Assembly (NCBI GenBank): GCA_017475555.1
Contig: JAFVFL010000034.1
Span: 1 to 46,892, forward strand
Direction: 5' to 3'
Source: Ruminococcus sp.
GTDB lineage: Bacteria; Bacillota; Clostridia; Oscillospirales; Ruminococcaceae
Length of the DNA stretch: 46,892 nucleotides
Shown here: positions 7,999 through 15,588 of the stretch, piece by piece
Layout: the number at the start of each line of letters is the position of its first letter
Numbering within the stretch: position 1 is the stretch's first letter
Position numbers and translations under genes: made by a program
Notes under the pieces: generated by a model
What the model was told of the DNA's origin: nothing
What the model saw: only the letters and a program-made list of their open reading frames with translations
Database searches by the model: none

Positions 7999-9303
7999 TC
8001 AGCGGTGCATTTTGAGCAGAATGCCGTCAACGATAGTCCTTACACGGGTGCCCGGAGGAAACAGCTTGTCGGCGAGCCTTGATAGTGCTGATTTTCTGAC
8101 CGTCCGGTTCCTCACAGGTGCAAGCTCCGGCTCATAGCTCCTGCTCAGCCACGCTGCATAGTCCTCCGCCGAAAGATATTTCTCTAAAAGCTTCTTGTCT
8201 CCGGGCGAGGCAAATTCCGCAAGAAAATTGAACGGCAGCTCACAGTCTGCATACCCGAAGCTGTCCAGAAAATCTGAAAATCTTGCTTCAAACGCAGTCC
8301 TTAGATCCTCGCAGCCCTCAACGCACTCCGGACAGGAGCGAAGTGCCGCAAGTATCCTTTTATTCAGCTCGTCCTCCGGCTCGAAATCCTCCCTGAGAGA
8401 AAGGCAGCCGAGCGTAATGAAGCCGATAAGGTGCAGATCGCCGCAGAAATCGGATTGCGGCTGCTTGTTCTGCGGGATATCGAAGCCATACGCAGCGTAA
8501 AGCCCGAAGCAGCATTTGAGTGCGAACAGCTCCGGCGTGTCGAAGTCATAAACGTGCTGTGCCTCGGCGTAGCCTCTGAGCCTGCCGGAACGCACCATGA
8601 CAGGAGTGACCGGGGAGAGCAGCATTGAGCGTGAGCCGCTCAGTACAGCCGCTTCAACGTCGTCCTCAACGCTGCTGCCGATATGCAGTATCTCCGCCGG
8701 AGTGCAGCCGGTATTGCCTGAGATCGCCCCGATAAGCCCGGAGCCGGACTTGTTTTTGTACATTATCAGCGGTATCCCGCCGTAGCCGCATCGGCTCATT
8801 ATCCGCTTTACCGTACCCTCCGGGTAGTAAAGCTCCGTGATGATAACGAGCCTCTTTCCGGATTTTCTTGCGTGTTCAAGGATATCCAGTCCGCAGCTGC
8901 GGGGGAATGAAAAATACACGATAAGCTCGCATTCCCTCTCCATGAGCTTTTCACGGCTCTGCGGCGTTATTTTCGCCGTGCGTTCGAGTATGCTGTATAT
9001 CCTTTCAAGAGTGAGCGTACCGGAACGCTGTGCGGCGTCCTCTGCGGCACAGCGAAGCTCCGTGAAGCTCTTTTTTCCGGTATAGAGCATCGAGAAATCG
9101 TGCTCCATAAAGCGGAAGATATCCCTCAGCTCCGGGAACGGAGTGATAACGAGCGTATCCTCAAGCCGGAAGCTGACGACAGAAGCCGTGCTCCGGGTTA
9201 TCTCCGAACGCATTTTTCCTACAAGCTCAAGCTGCTCCGGGGTATTTTTCCTGTGCAGCTCCGGCTTTTTCTCAGCCGCTGTTTTCTTCCGGTCTTTTTT
9301 CAT
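7999..9303 (-). CDS. Degenerate HAD-superfamily protein
   Basis: A 434-residue protein whose residues about 40-260 resemble HAD-fold proteins of the group found near glycosyltransferases. It has SFRLEDTL where active members have S-F-D-x-F-D-T-L, a KRLVIITE motif II, and HIGSSVEDDVEAA in place of H-I-G-D-N-x-x-x-D. The nucleophilic Asp is therefore Arg (R46), only the second Asp (D49) is kept, and the first Asp of the last motif is Ser. Catalysis by the usual Asp-phosphate route looks impossible. The C-terminal 170 residues are of no family I recognise. The N-terminus is Lys-rich. The start at 9303 is tentative: it lies 8 bases after the upstream stop but has no strong ribosome binding site. 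It follows the solute-binding lipoprotein gene on the same strand and is probably cotranscribed with it. Confidence 0.6.
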   Translation of the reverse strand: MKKDRKKTAAEKKPELHRKNTPEQLELVGKMRSEITRSTASVVSFRLEDTLVITPFPELRDIFRFMEHDFSMLYTGKKSFTELRCAAEDAAQRSGTLTLERIYSILERTAKITPQSREKLMERECELIVYFSFPRSCGLDILEHARKSGKRLVIITELYYPEGTVKRIMSRCGYGGIPLIMYKNKSGSGLIGAISGNTGCTPAEILHIGSSVEDDVEAAVLSGSRSMLLSPVTPVMVRSGRLRGYAEAQHVYDFDTPELFALKCCFGLYAAYGFDIPQNKQPQSDFCGDLHLIGFITLGCLSLREDFEPEDELNKRILAALRSCPECVEGCEDLRTAFEARFSDFLDSFGYADCELPFNFLAEFASPGDKKLLEKYLSAEDYAAWLSRSYEPELAPVRNRTVRKSALSRLADKLFPPGTRVRTIVDGILLKMHR

Positions 9304-9311
9304 AGCTGTTC

Positions 9312-10178
9312 TTACTGTACTGTTGTAACGTCGCTGCCGAACCACTTGGTCGATATCTCGCCGAGCTTTCCGTCAGCCTTCATGCCGCTGAGAGTCTCCT
9401 GCACCTTGTCACGCAGAGCCTGATCCTCCTTGCGGAAGCCTATTGCGTACTCCTCAGCCTCAAGATTGCCGTCAAGAACGATATAGTCCTTGTCGTTGGA
9501 GGTTATGAAGTAATTCGCAACGACTGAGTCAAGGAATACAGCGTCAGAGAAGCCGAGCTCCATCTGTCTGAGTGCCTCAACGTTGTCCTCAAGGGGGCTT
9601 TCGGTTATCTCAGAGAACTTGTCCCAGCCCTCAAGTATCTCCTGAGCGGTCGAGCCAGACTGCACGCCGATAGTCTTTCCGGACAGGTCGTCCATAGACT
9701 TTATCTCACTTCCGCCCGGAACGACAAATATCATCTCATTCTTCATGTACGGGTCAGAGAGGTTCATCTGCTCCTGACGGGAGGCATTTATCGACATACC
9801 ATTCCATATGCAGTCTATCCTGCCGACGTTGAGGTCCTGCTCCTTAGTATCCCAGTTTATCGGCTGCTTCACAAGCTCAACGCCCATTCTGTCACAGACC
9901 TCCTGTGCAACGTCGATATCGAAGCCGATTATCTCATTGCTCTCATCAGTGAAGCCCATAGGCGGAAAGCTCGCATCAAGTCCGAGGATAAGCTGCCCCT
10001 TGTCGAGCACGAGCTGGAGAGAATCGTCCTCTGTACCGGCGGTATCTGCACTGCTGCTGCCTGTCTCCGGTGCAGGGCCTGTCGGGTCGTCAACATTTCC
10101 TCCGCAGGAGGTAAGACCTGCGAGCATTGCTGCCGAGATCATGGCAGACAGAAATCTTGAAATTGCTGTGTTTTTCAT
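9312..10178 (-). CDS. Amino-acid-type ABC transporter substrate-binding lipoprotein
   Basis: Predicted lipid-anchored extracellular binding protein of solute-binding family 3 (288 residues), which usually carries polar amino acids or their derivatives to an ABC importer. The signal peptide ends in the lipobox LTSC. After a short Ser/Thr/Glu-rich linker come the family landmarks: LILGLDASFPPMGF, IIGFDIDVAQEV, then GKTIGVQSGSTA and AIGFRKEDQALRDKVQ near the C-terminus. Length is normal. GCGAGGA upstream of the ATG is an adequate ribosome binding site, and a consensus promoter lies at 10215-10242. No permease or ATPase gene is adjacent, so either those are elsewhere or the protein has a sensory role with the HAD-like protein encoded downstream. 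The ligand cannot be deduced. Confidence 0.88.
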   Translation of the reverse strand: MKNTAISRFLSAMISAAMLAGLTSCGGNVDDPTGPAPETGSSSADTAGTEDDSLQLVLDKGQLILGLDASFPPMGFTDESNEIIGFDIDVAQEVCDRMGVELVKQPINWDTKEQDLNVGRIDCIWNGMSINASRQEQMNLSDPYMKNEMIFVVPGGSEIKSMDDLSGKTIGVQSGSTAQEILEGWDKFSEITESPLEDNVEALRQMELGFSDAVFLDSVVANYFITSNDKDYIVLDGNLEAEEYAIGFRKEDQALRDKVQETLSGMKADGKLGEISTKWFGSDVTTVQ

Positions 10179-10214
10179 TTGAATGTCCTCGCTTTCAAAG
10201 TGTTTTATGTAATT

Positions 10215-10242
10215 ATTATACCATTTATAGAAAATTTGTCAA
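10215..10242 (-). promoter_or_regulatory. Sigma-A promoter of the solute-binding protein gene
   Basis: On the minus strand: TTGACA (10237-10242), 16-base spacer with TGG before the -10, then TATAAT (10215-10220). The predicted start is near 10208, giving a leader of about 30 bases. Confidence 0.85.
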
Positions 10243-10487
10243 TAGATAAGCTCTGTCAGGGGACGCTGCACCTGGACTCTGCCCAAGGACATTCGCCCTT
10301 TAAAATCCCAGGCTTTTGATCAAGAAGCTTTATTTGCTCCGTTGTTTTAGCGTTGTCACTAAATTTTATTCTTAATTTTGTGCGATTCGCTGATTTTTAA
10401 ATCTATGGAAAATATTTTCCCCGGACAGTCACAAAATCCCCATCAAAAAATGTTATATTATACAGGACGTCCTACAGAGGTGATAGC
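10243..10487. other. Intergenic stretch with possible repeat remnant
   Basis: No gene is visible. Bases about 10258-10312 (GGGGACGCTGCACCTGGACT onward) look like a decayed copy of a G+C-rich intergenic repeat whose layout resembles part of the element at 33430-33490. I recall similar repeats in related genomes but cannot verify it here. The rest is A+T rich. TTATATTAT at 10453-10461 could be a -10 box for the sigma-factor gene, but no matching -35 was found. Confidence 0.35.
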
Positions 10488-11012
10488 ATGAACAAAGATG
10501 ATTCCGAAAAGATAAGGCGGCTCTATGAGCTTTATGAGCAGCCGATGTACCGGATCGCATTTGCGGTACTGAAATCGCCGGAGACTGCGGAGGACGCTGT
10601 ATCAGAAGCGTTTCTGCGGCTGATACGGCATATCGGCAGGATAAAAGACCCCGGCAGCGAGGATACAAGAAGATACATAGTAAAGGTGATACGCTCCGCT
10701 GCGATAACGCAGTATCGTATGCTGAAAAAGAGCATGGAAAGAGAGCGTTCAGCAGATGACGAGACTTTGCAGATACCCGATAGCCGGCAGGATATCGAGG
10801 AAGCTGTGATCGGCAGAGACAGTGCGGATTCAGTGCTGCGGCGGCTCAGTGACGAGGACAGACAGCTCGTTGAGCTGAGGTGCGTTGAGGGGCTTTCGTG
10901 GCATGAGGCTGCCGGGAGGCTCGGTATCGCAGAGGCTGCCGCACGGAAACGCTTTGAGCGTGCTAAAAAACGTCTCTCTGAAATATTGAAGAAAAAGGAG
11001 AATGACCTATGA
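10488..11012 (+). CDS. ECF-type RNA polymerase sigma-70 factor
   Basis: A 174-residue alternative sigma factor of the extracytoplasmic function type. Region 2 is at about 8-75 (helices with YRIAFAVLKSPETAEDAVSEAFLRLI and the DNA-melting segment up to ITQYRM). Region 4 is at about 112-165, with LSDEDRQLVELRCVEGLSWHEAAGRLGIAEAAARKR forming the helix-turn-helix. No region 3 is present, as expected. GAGGTGAT lies before the ATG. Its stop overlaps the start of the next gene in ATGA, so the two are translationally coupled, a hallmark of a sigma factor with its membrane-bound inhibitor. Target promoters are unknown; autoregulation is possible but no clear ECF motif was identified upstream. Confidence 0.92.
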   Translation: MNKDDSEKIRRLYELYEQPMYRIAFAVLKSPETAEDAVSEAFLRLIRHIGRIKDPGSEDTRRYIVKVIRSAAITQYRMLKKSMERERSADDETLQIPDSRQDIEEAVIGRDSADSVLRRLSDEDRQLVELRCVEGLSWHEAAGRLGIAEAAARKRFERAKKRLSEILKKKENDL

Positions 11013-12550
11013 ATGAAAGAAGATTCCCTAAGGGAAAGGAATGGGACGATATCGTTGAAAATGCGTTCAGTTCTACAGATACACATAGCTTCTCCGCAGC
11101 CTACAGACAGCAGAGAGAGATTCTGCAGAAGGGACAGACTATGAACAGGAAAGATGATATAAATACACCGGAGAGCCGCAGAGAGCGTACTATTATAAAG
11201 AGCACCGGCGGCAGACGGAACGTAAAGGCGATAGCAGCAGCTATATCGGTAATTGCGGCGGCGGCTGTCATTATTGCAGTGCCTGCCGGAGTTATGAGGA
11301 ACAGCACTACAGTGCCCGGAGCGGAGATCGGAGATGTTTCCGGTGACGCTGTACAGGGGGACACTGTGGAGGAGGATATCGCCGCTGACGAAAGCGGGAC
11401 AGAGGAGGAAATAACAGATATTTCAGCCACTGAGCCGCCCACCCCGGTATACGAGACAATAGTACCGGAGCTGTGGACGGAGATAACTCAGCTGCCGGAG
11501 GGAGTAATATACCACGAGGACGGTGCTTACGCCGGAAAGTACACCAGAGGCTCCTACATAAACGACGAGGGCTATACCATTGAAGAATGGTATATGACGA
11601 CCGGTACACTCTACACCGGAAACGAGCTGACTGTAGAGGGTATAGTCTCAAACGTTGAAGCTAATAATCCGGAATGGGTCATAAGCTATGATGTTGACGA
11701 TTTCAGCTATGACGGAAAGACAGTGATCAGGTTCGGCGGAGATGTTCCGTGGAGGAGGACTTATGTGCTGTTTGACGGCACGAATTACGGATATATATTC
11801 TACTTTGCAGACCAGGCGACCGAGGACGAGATAGCAATGCTTATCGACAATGTTCAGCTCGTCGAGAACAGCGGAGGCAAAAAGATCTTTGTCGAGGTGC
11901 AGAGCGGTGACGAGACGGAGAGCAGCGGTGACGAGGCAGATATTGCTGAGGATAGCGAAAGCAGCGATACAGAGACAGCTGACAGCAGCGCTGATTTTGC
12001 ATACGGCACCGAGGGCGACAGTCTTGAATGGTCGTACCATGAGGGAGAAAAAGACTTCAATATCAGCATGACGCTCGATAAGATAACCTACCAGACGAAT
12101 GTTGACGGAATAACAACTGACGGCTTAGGGCGGCCTGTATCAAGCTATGATGATTTCAGGACATATGCCAATGCCCTTATCGAGAGCGACGGAACTATTT
12201 CAGATATTGACGGAACGCAGTCCTATGCAGTAATAGCGGACTTCACAGTTACTAATAATTCCGACAGCGAGGCTGAGCTGTGCGTATTCCCGACTTTCTT
12301 TATGGAGAACGGCAGCGGCGGATATACGGAGTTAATTGGTGACGGCAGACATATTTCGTTCTCGGCTGACAGACAGGCAGAGAAGAATGAAGCACTCATA
12401 GCTCCCGGCGAAACGTGCAGTGTACAGTGCGTATTCGCAGTCACGGAAGCGGAGCTTTCACAGGGCATATACTTCACCCCTGCACCACACTATTACAGCG
12501 TTGACACGATAATCTCAGACGGAACGCCGATATTTTATATTAAGAAGTGA
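11009..12550 (+). CDS. Single-pass membrane protein, probable anti-sigma partner
   Basis: A 513-residue protein with about 70 cytoplasmic residues, one membrane helix at about 72-95, and a large extracellular part. The cytoplasmic part is charged and lacks the zinc-binding H-x3-C-x2-C motif of classical anti-sigma domains. Outside are an acidic Thr/Glu-rich stalk, a domain at about 155-290 with DUF4367-like features (ELTVEGIVSN through EIAMLIDNVQLV), a second very acidic linker (about 295-330), and a C-terminal domain resembling DUF4352 beta-sandwiches (ADFTVTNNSDSEAELCVFP). The four-base overlap with the sigma gene and the topology argue for a membrane-linked regulator that releases the sigma factor on an outside signal. 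That role is inferred. Without a known anti-sigma domain it could equally be a target gene product. A terminator follows at 12555. Confidence 0.6.
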   Translation: MNERRFPKGKEWDDIVENAFSSTDTHSFSAAYRQQREILQKGQTMNRKDDINTPESRRERTIIKSTGGRRNVKAIAAAISVIAAAAVIIAVPAGVMRNSTTVPGAEIGDVSGDAVQGDTVEEDIAADESGTEEEITDISATEPPTPVYETIVPELWTEITQLPEGVIYHEDGAYAGKYTRGSYINDEGYTIEEWYMTTGTLYTGNELTVEGIVSNVEANNPEWVISYDVDDFSYDGKTVIRFGGDVPWRRTYVLFDGTNYGYIFYFADQATEDEIAMLIDNVQLVENSGGKKIFVEVQSGDETESSGDEADIAEDSESSDTETADSSADFAYGTEGDSLEWSYHEGEKDFNISMTLDKITYQTNVDGITTDGLGRPVSSYDDFRTYANALIESDGTISDIDGTQSYAVIADFTVTNNSDSEAELCVFPTFFMENGSGGYTELIGDGRHISFSADRQAEKNEALIAPGETCSVQCVFAVTEAELSQGIYFTPAPHYYSVDTIISDGTPIFYIKK

Positions 12551-12554
12551 CATA

Positions 12555-12589
12555 AGATAAGCCCCGGGACGCTGTCCCAGGGCTTATCT
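12555..12589. terminator. Bidirectional terminator
   Basis: Inverted repeat with arms AGATAAGCCC and GGGCTTATCT extended by GGGAC/GTCCC through one mismatch, loop GCT. It lies between the plus-strand membrane protein gene and the minus-strand ROK gene, so it can serve both. Confidence 0.8.
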
Positions 12590-12650
12590 ATTCTGCGATC
12601 TTACTTGCACAGATCAGATTTTTTTTCAATTAAAACGGGGGACTATGCGG

Positions 12651-13439
12651 TTACAGTAATGTTGTCAAGCCCAGCATTACCGTATCAGGCTCCTTTATCA
12701 GACGTATCTCAGTGTTCTGAGAGAAAGCCGGCTCCCTGAACGTATCCATGATGCCAATGTTTAAGTCATTGGCATGAGCATTGACGATACCGCCTGAAAG
12801 ACCTATGGTGTACGGACGGAAAATCACAGCAAGCTGTGAAAGCAGCGTTCCAAGACGGCGGCCGTAATGCTTATAGCAGTCATCGGGCAGATCACGCTCC
12901 AGCTCCTTCAGCCCCTCAGTGCCGAGCAGCTGCCACACCTCTTTATAATTTGACCTTGTATTCATGACCATTCTGCCTATATCCCAGTTCTCACCGCTTG
13001 CAGTCTGGACGATTTTCCTCTTCTCATTAATGACACCGAACGCCACAGCAGTCCCCAGTGCCAGATGTATCGCACCAAACCGGATATTATTCTGAAAAAA
13101 CAACGAACGGGCATGGGCTTCACCATCATTGACAAGTCTTACCTTGTTTGCATTGAATGTGATTTTTGCTTTCTCTGCCAGATTTCCTTCCAGATAGGGA
13201 AGATTGGAGGATTGCAGTACGACCCCTTTATCGGCATTGACAAATCCTGCTACGGAAAATGCTATATTTCCCACTTTATTGTCGCCTATTGTCCTGCGTA
13301 TCTCTGCAAAAAGTGTTTCCCTGCTATTTATGCTGCATTTTCTGATCGTGCCAATCTGTCCATTGCTGTATGGTGCGATCCTCGCACCTGAACCGCCAAT
13401 ATCGACTAAAATACTAATATTTTTGCTAAAAATACTCAT
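12651..13439 (-). CDS. ROK-family protein (sugar kinase-like)
   Basis: A 262-residue protein of the ROK (repressor, ORF, kinase) fold without a DNA-binding domain, so more likely a cytoplasmic sugar kinase than a repressor. It shows the phosphate-binding LVDIGGSGARIA at about 12-23, SNLPYLEG, and LVNDGEAHA with the catalytic Asp. ALGTAVAFGV follows in the place of L-G-T-G-I-G. It is shorter than usual (about 300) and lacks the C-x-C-G-x2-G-C zinc cluster normally found after the G-E-x-G-H motif; here that region reads GENWDIGRM. Substrate and activity are therefore uncertain. The ATG at 13439 has AAGGAGG upstream; the open frame back to 13538 runs through its own promoter. It lies directly downstream of the large ABC operon but is separated by a terminator, so it is independently transcribed while perhaps functionally linked. 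Confidence 0.72.
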   Translation of the reverse strand: MSIFSKNISILVDIGGSGARIAPYSNGQIGTIRKCSINSRETLFAEIRRTIGDNKVGNIAFSVAGFVNADKGVVLQSSNLPYLEGNLAEKAKITFNANKVRLVNDGEAHARSLFFQNNIRFGAIHLALGTAVAFGVINEKRKIVQTASGENWDIGRMVMNTRSNYKEVWQLLGTEGLKELERDLPDDCYKHYGRRLGTLLSQLAVIFRPYTIGLSGGIVNAHANDLNIGIMDTFREPAFSQNTEIRLIKEPDTVMLGLTTLL

Positions 13440-13478
13440 TATGCTCCTCCTTATAATATCCCGATTCATCTTAGCAAA

Positions 13479-13507
13479 ATTATACACCTGAACAATAATA
13501 ATGTCAA
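13479..13507 (-). promoter_or_regulatory. Consensus promoter of the ROK gene
   Basis: Minus strand: TTGACA (13502-13507), 17-base spacer, TATAAT (13479-13484), a full match to sigma-A consensus. It begins right after the terminator of the ABC operon. Confidence 0.88.
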
Positions 13508-13509
13508 TA

Positions 13510-13555
13510 GAAAACGCCATAGTATCTCTGAAAGGCATATCAGAAATACTATGGC
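13510..13555 (-). terminator. Terminator of the eight-gene ABC operon
   Basis: A 16-base inverted repeat (13516-13531 with 13540-13555, one mismatch), followed on the minus strand by GTTTTCT. It lies 58 bases after the last permease stop codon. Confidence 0.8.
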
Positions 13556-13613
13556 TTAATACTGCTATATCAGCACCGCCCGAACCAGTCCGGGGCTTTT
13601 GCTCGTTATTATG

Positions 13614-14666
13614 TCATATACCCGTGATACCCGATCTTGCGATTCCCTCAGTGAAGTATTTCTGTAGGAATACATACAGTATCAGTATCGGTGCGATAGA
13701 GATAAGGCAGCCTGCTTCCTTCCAGACTATCTGCTCTCTCGGCGATATCTCGACCGTTGCGTCATTGAACAGCCTCAGCTTCAGCTCGGTATCAAGATTC
13801 TGGAGCATAAGCGCTACCGTTTTCGTGTTGGTGAAGAATGTCGAGCTTACGTAGTAATCGTTCCAGTACCATACGACTGAGAACAGGAACACCGTAAGGA
13901 AAGACGATGCCGCATTGGGTATCATTACCCTTACGAACGTCATGAACGGCCCGCAGCCGTCAATGTATGCTGCGTCCTCAAGCTCCTTCGGAAGCCCACG
14001 GAAGAACTGACGGAAAATGAAGATCATCAGTCCTGCACGTATGCCGTTTGCGGTAAGTGCCGGGAGATACATCGTCCACATCGTATCAATGAGGTTGACC
14101 TTCAGCGGCCCGATACCGAAGAAACGGAACTGCGAATAGAGCGGCAGCGAGATGACCTGCGTCGGAACGAGTATCATCATGATAACTATGCCGAACAGAA
14201 GTCCCTTGCCCTTGAACTTGAACCTCGCAAAGCCGTAGCCGGTGATCGCACACGATACCACCTGCACCATAGAACAGCCGATATTCAGCACAAGAGTAGT
14301 CCTCAGAGTGTGCCAGAAATCCATTGCCGTTATCGTCTCCTTGAGGATCTTCAGCGTGTAGTGCCGGGGTATCCACATTACCGTCGGGTCGGTCATGTCG
14401 CTTCTCTCACGGAATGTACAGCTTATCATATATATCAGCGGATACATGATGACGAAGCCGAGTCCGAAGAGTATCACGAACCGGAAGAACGGCCATACGT
14501 GCTCAACTACCGAGAGCCGCCTCAGATACGCCCTTTCCTCTCTGCTCATCTGCTCCATACGGAGCTTCTTTGCCTGCTTGGGGGTAAGTCCGCCGCCTAT
14601 CTCTTCCTCTGTCTTGACTACCGCTCCCGGTACTCCGGTCACAGCAGCTGTATTAGCGTCTGACAT
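13614..14666 (-). CDS. Carbohydrate ABC transporter permease (MalG type), pair 2
   Basis: Inner-membrane permease subunit of a sugar ABC importer (350 residues), MalG-like. An unusually long cytoplasmic N-terminus of about 65 charged residues precedes six predicted membrane helices. The ATPase-docking EAA loop reads LEDAAYIDGCGPFMTFVRVMIPN, matching E-A-A-x3-D-G-x9-I-x-L-P. An insertion of about 30 residues after the fifth helix (around NTKTVALMLQNLDTELKLRLFNDATVEI) is longer than in typical family members. The ATG at 14666 is preceded by AGGGGG; a GTG at 14675 lies inside that site. It is the last gene of the operon, 13 bases after its likely partner at 14680. No ATPase is encoded in the operon, so a shared MsiK-type ATPase must be assumed. 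Confidence 0.9.
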   Translation of the reverse strand: MSDANTAAVTGVPGAVVKTEEEIGGGLTPKQAKKLRMEQMSREERAYLRRLSVVEHVWPFFRFVILFGLGFVIMYPLIYMISCTFRERSDMTDPTVMWIPRHYTLKILKETITAMDFWHTLRTTLVLNIGCSMVQVVSCAITGYGFARFKFKGKGLLFGIVIMMILVPTQVISLPLYSQFRFFGIGPLKVNLIDTMWTMYLPALTANGIRAGLMIFIFRQFFRGLPKELEDAAYIDGCGPFMTFVRVMIPNAASSFLTVFLFSVVWYWNDYYVSSTFFTNTKTVALMLQNLDTELKLRLFNDATVEISPREQIVWKEAGCLISIAPILILYVFLQKYFTEGIARSGITGI

Positions 14667-14679
14667 AAACTGCACCCCC

Positions 14680-15588
14680 TTATTCTACCTCATAGTAAAT
14701 AAACTTATTTACTATGGCTGTTATCAGTCCGATAGCCGCAAGGACTATAACGAAGTATATCCACGCCATTGCCGAAGCCTCGCCGAACTTCCAGTCCTCC
14801 TTCATATTGAGTATACGTCCCATTACTGTATTCGTCGGGCTTGTGAAGGAGTCGATGACTGTGAATATGAGATTTGCAAGAATGAACGGGCTTACATACG
14901 GGAAGGTTATCTTCCAGAAATACTCCCACGCTGTCGCACCCTCCATCTGTGCCGCCTCCTTGGCAGAGGGCGGTATGTTTTGCAGTGCCGCAAGGAATAT
15001 GAGTATCTGTATTCCCGATGCCCATACGATACCGAAGATATTATCTGCGACCGTCGATATCATGGTGCTCATGTTGTCGCTGAGTCCGTAGATACCGAGA
15101 AATTCAAGCAGCTGTCCTACGAGGTCTGTTGAGAACATCGTTGAGAACTGTGCAGCTCCTGTATTGCCGGTGCTGCTCATATCGCCGTTGATTATCTTGT
15201 ATACCGGGCCGGTCGCAATTATTACCGGCAGGAAGAATATCGCTCTTGCAAGCGTTCTGCCGTGGAATTTCTGATTGAGTATAACTGCGATGAACAGTGA
15301 GAATATGAGCACGAGCGGCGTTTTCCAGAGCGTTTCGAGCAGCATATCCTTCAGGTAATCGGTGTAGTTCTCATCGACTGTCAGGACGTAGGAATACTTG
15401 TCAAGCCCCACGAACTGCGTTACCATTTTTCCTGTGCCTATCGACACCTCGTTGAATGAGTACCACAGCGATTTGAAAAGCGGTATAAGGAAGAATATCA
15501 GAGTTCCGACCATCCATAGTGCAAGGAATCCGTAGCCGTACATCGCCTTACGCTTTTCGTATGACATTTTCTTTGCCTGCTTTGCCAT
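14680..15588 (-). CDS. Sugar ABC transporter permease (MalF type), pair 2
   Basis: MalF/UgpA-like permease subunit (302 residues) with six predicted membrane helices. A long extracytoplasmic region after helix 3 holds NGDMSSTGNTGAAQFSTMF. The EAA loop is KEAAQMEGATAWEYFWKITFPYVSP. It forms the likely heterodimer with the product of the next gene (start 14666). Its ATG overlaps the TGA of the DUF5696 gene by one base, so translation of the two is coupled. This ties the permease pair to that putative surface protein rather than to the solute-binding protein at the head of the operon. The sugar is unknown. Confidence 0.9.
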   Translation of the reverse strand: MAKQAKKMSYEKRKAMYGYGFLALWMVGTLIFFLIPLFKSLWYSFNEVSIGTGKMVTQFVGLDKYSYVLTVDENYTDYLKDMLLETLWKTPLVLIFSLFIAVILNQKFHGRTLARAIFFLPVIIATGPVYKIINGDMSSTGNTGAAQFSTMFSTDLVGQLLEFLGIYGLSDNMSTMISTVADNIFGIVWASGIQILIFLAALQNIPPSAKEAAQMEGATAWEYFWKITFPYVSPFILANLIFTVIDSFTSPTNTVMGRILNMKEDWKFGEASAMAWIYFVIVLAAIGLITAIVNKFIYYEVE

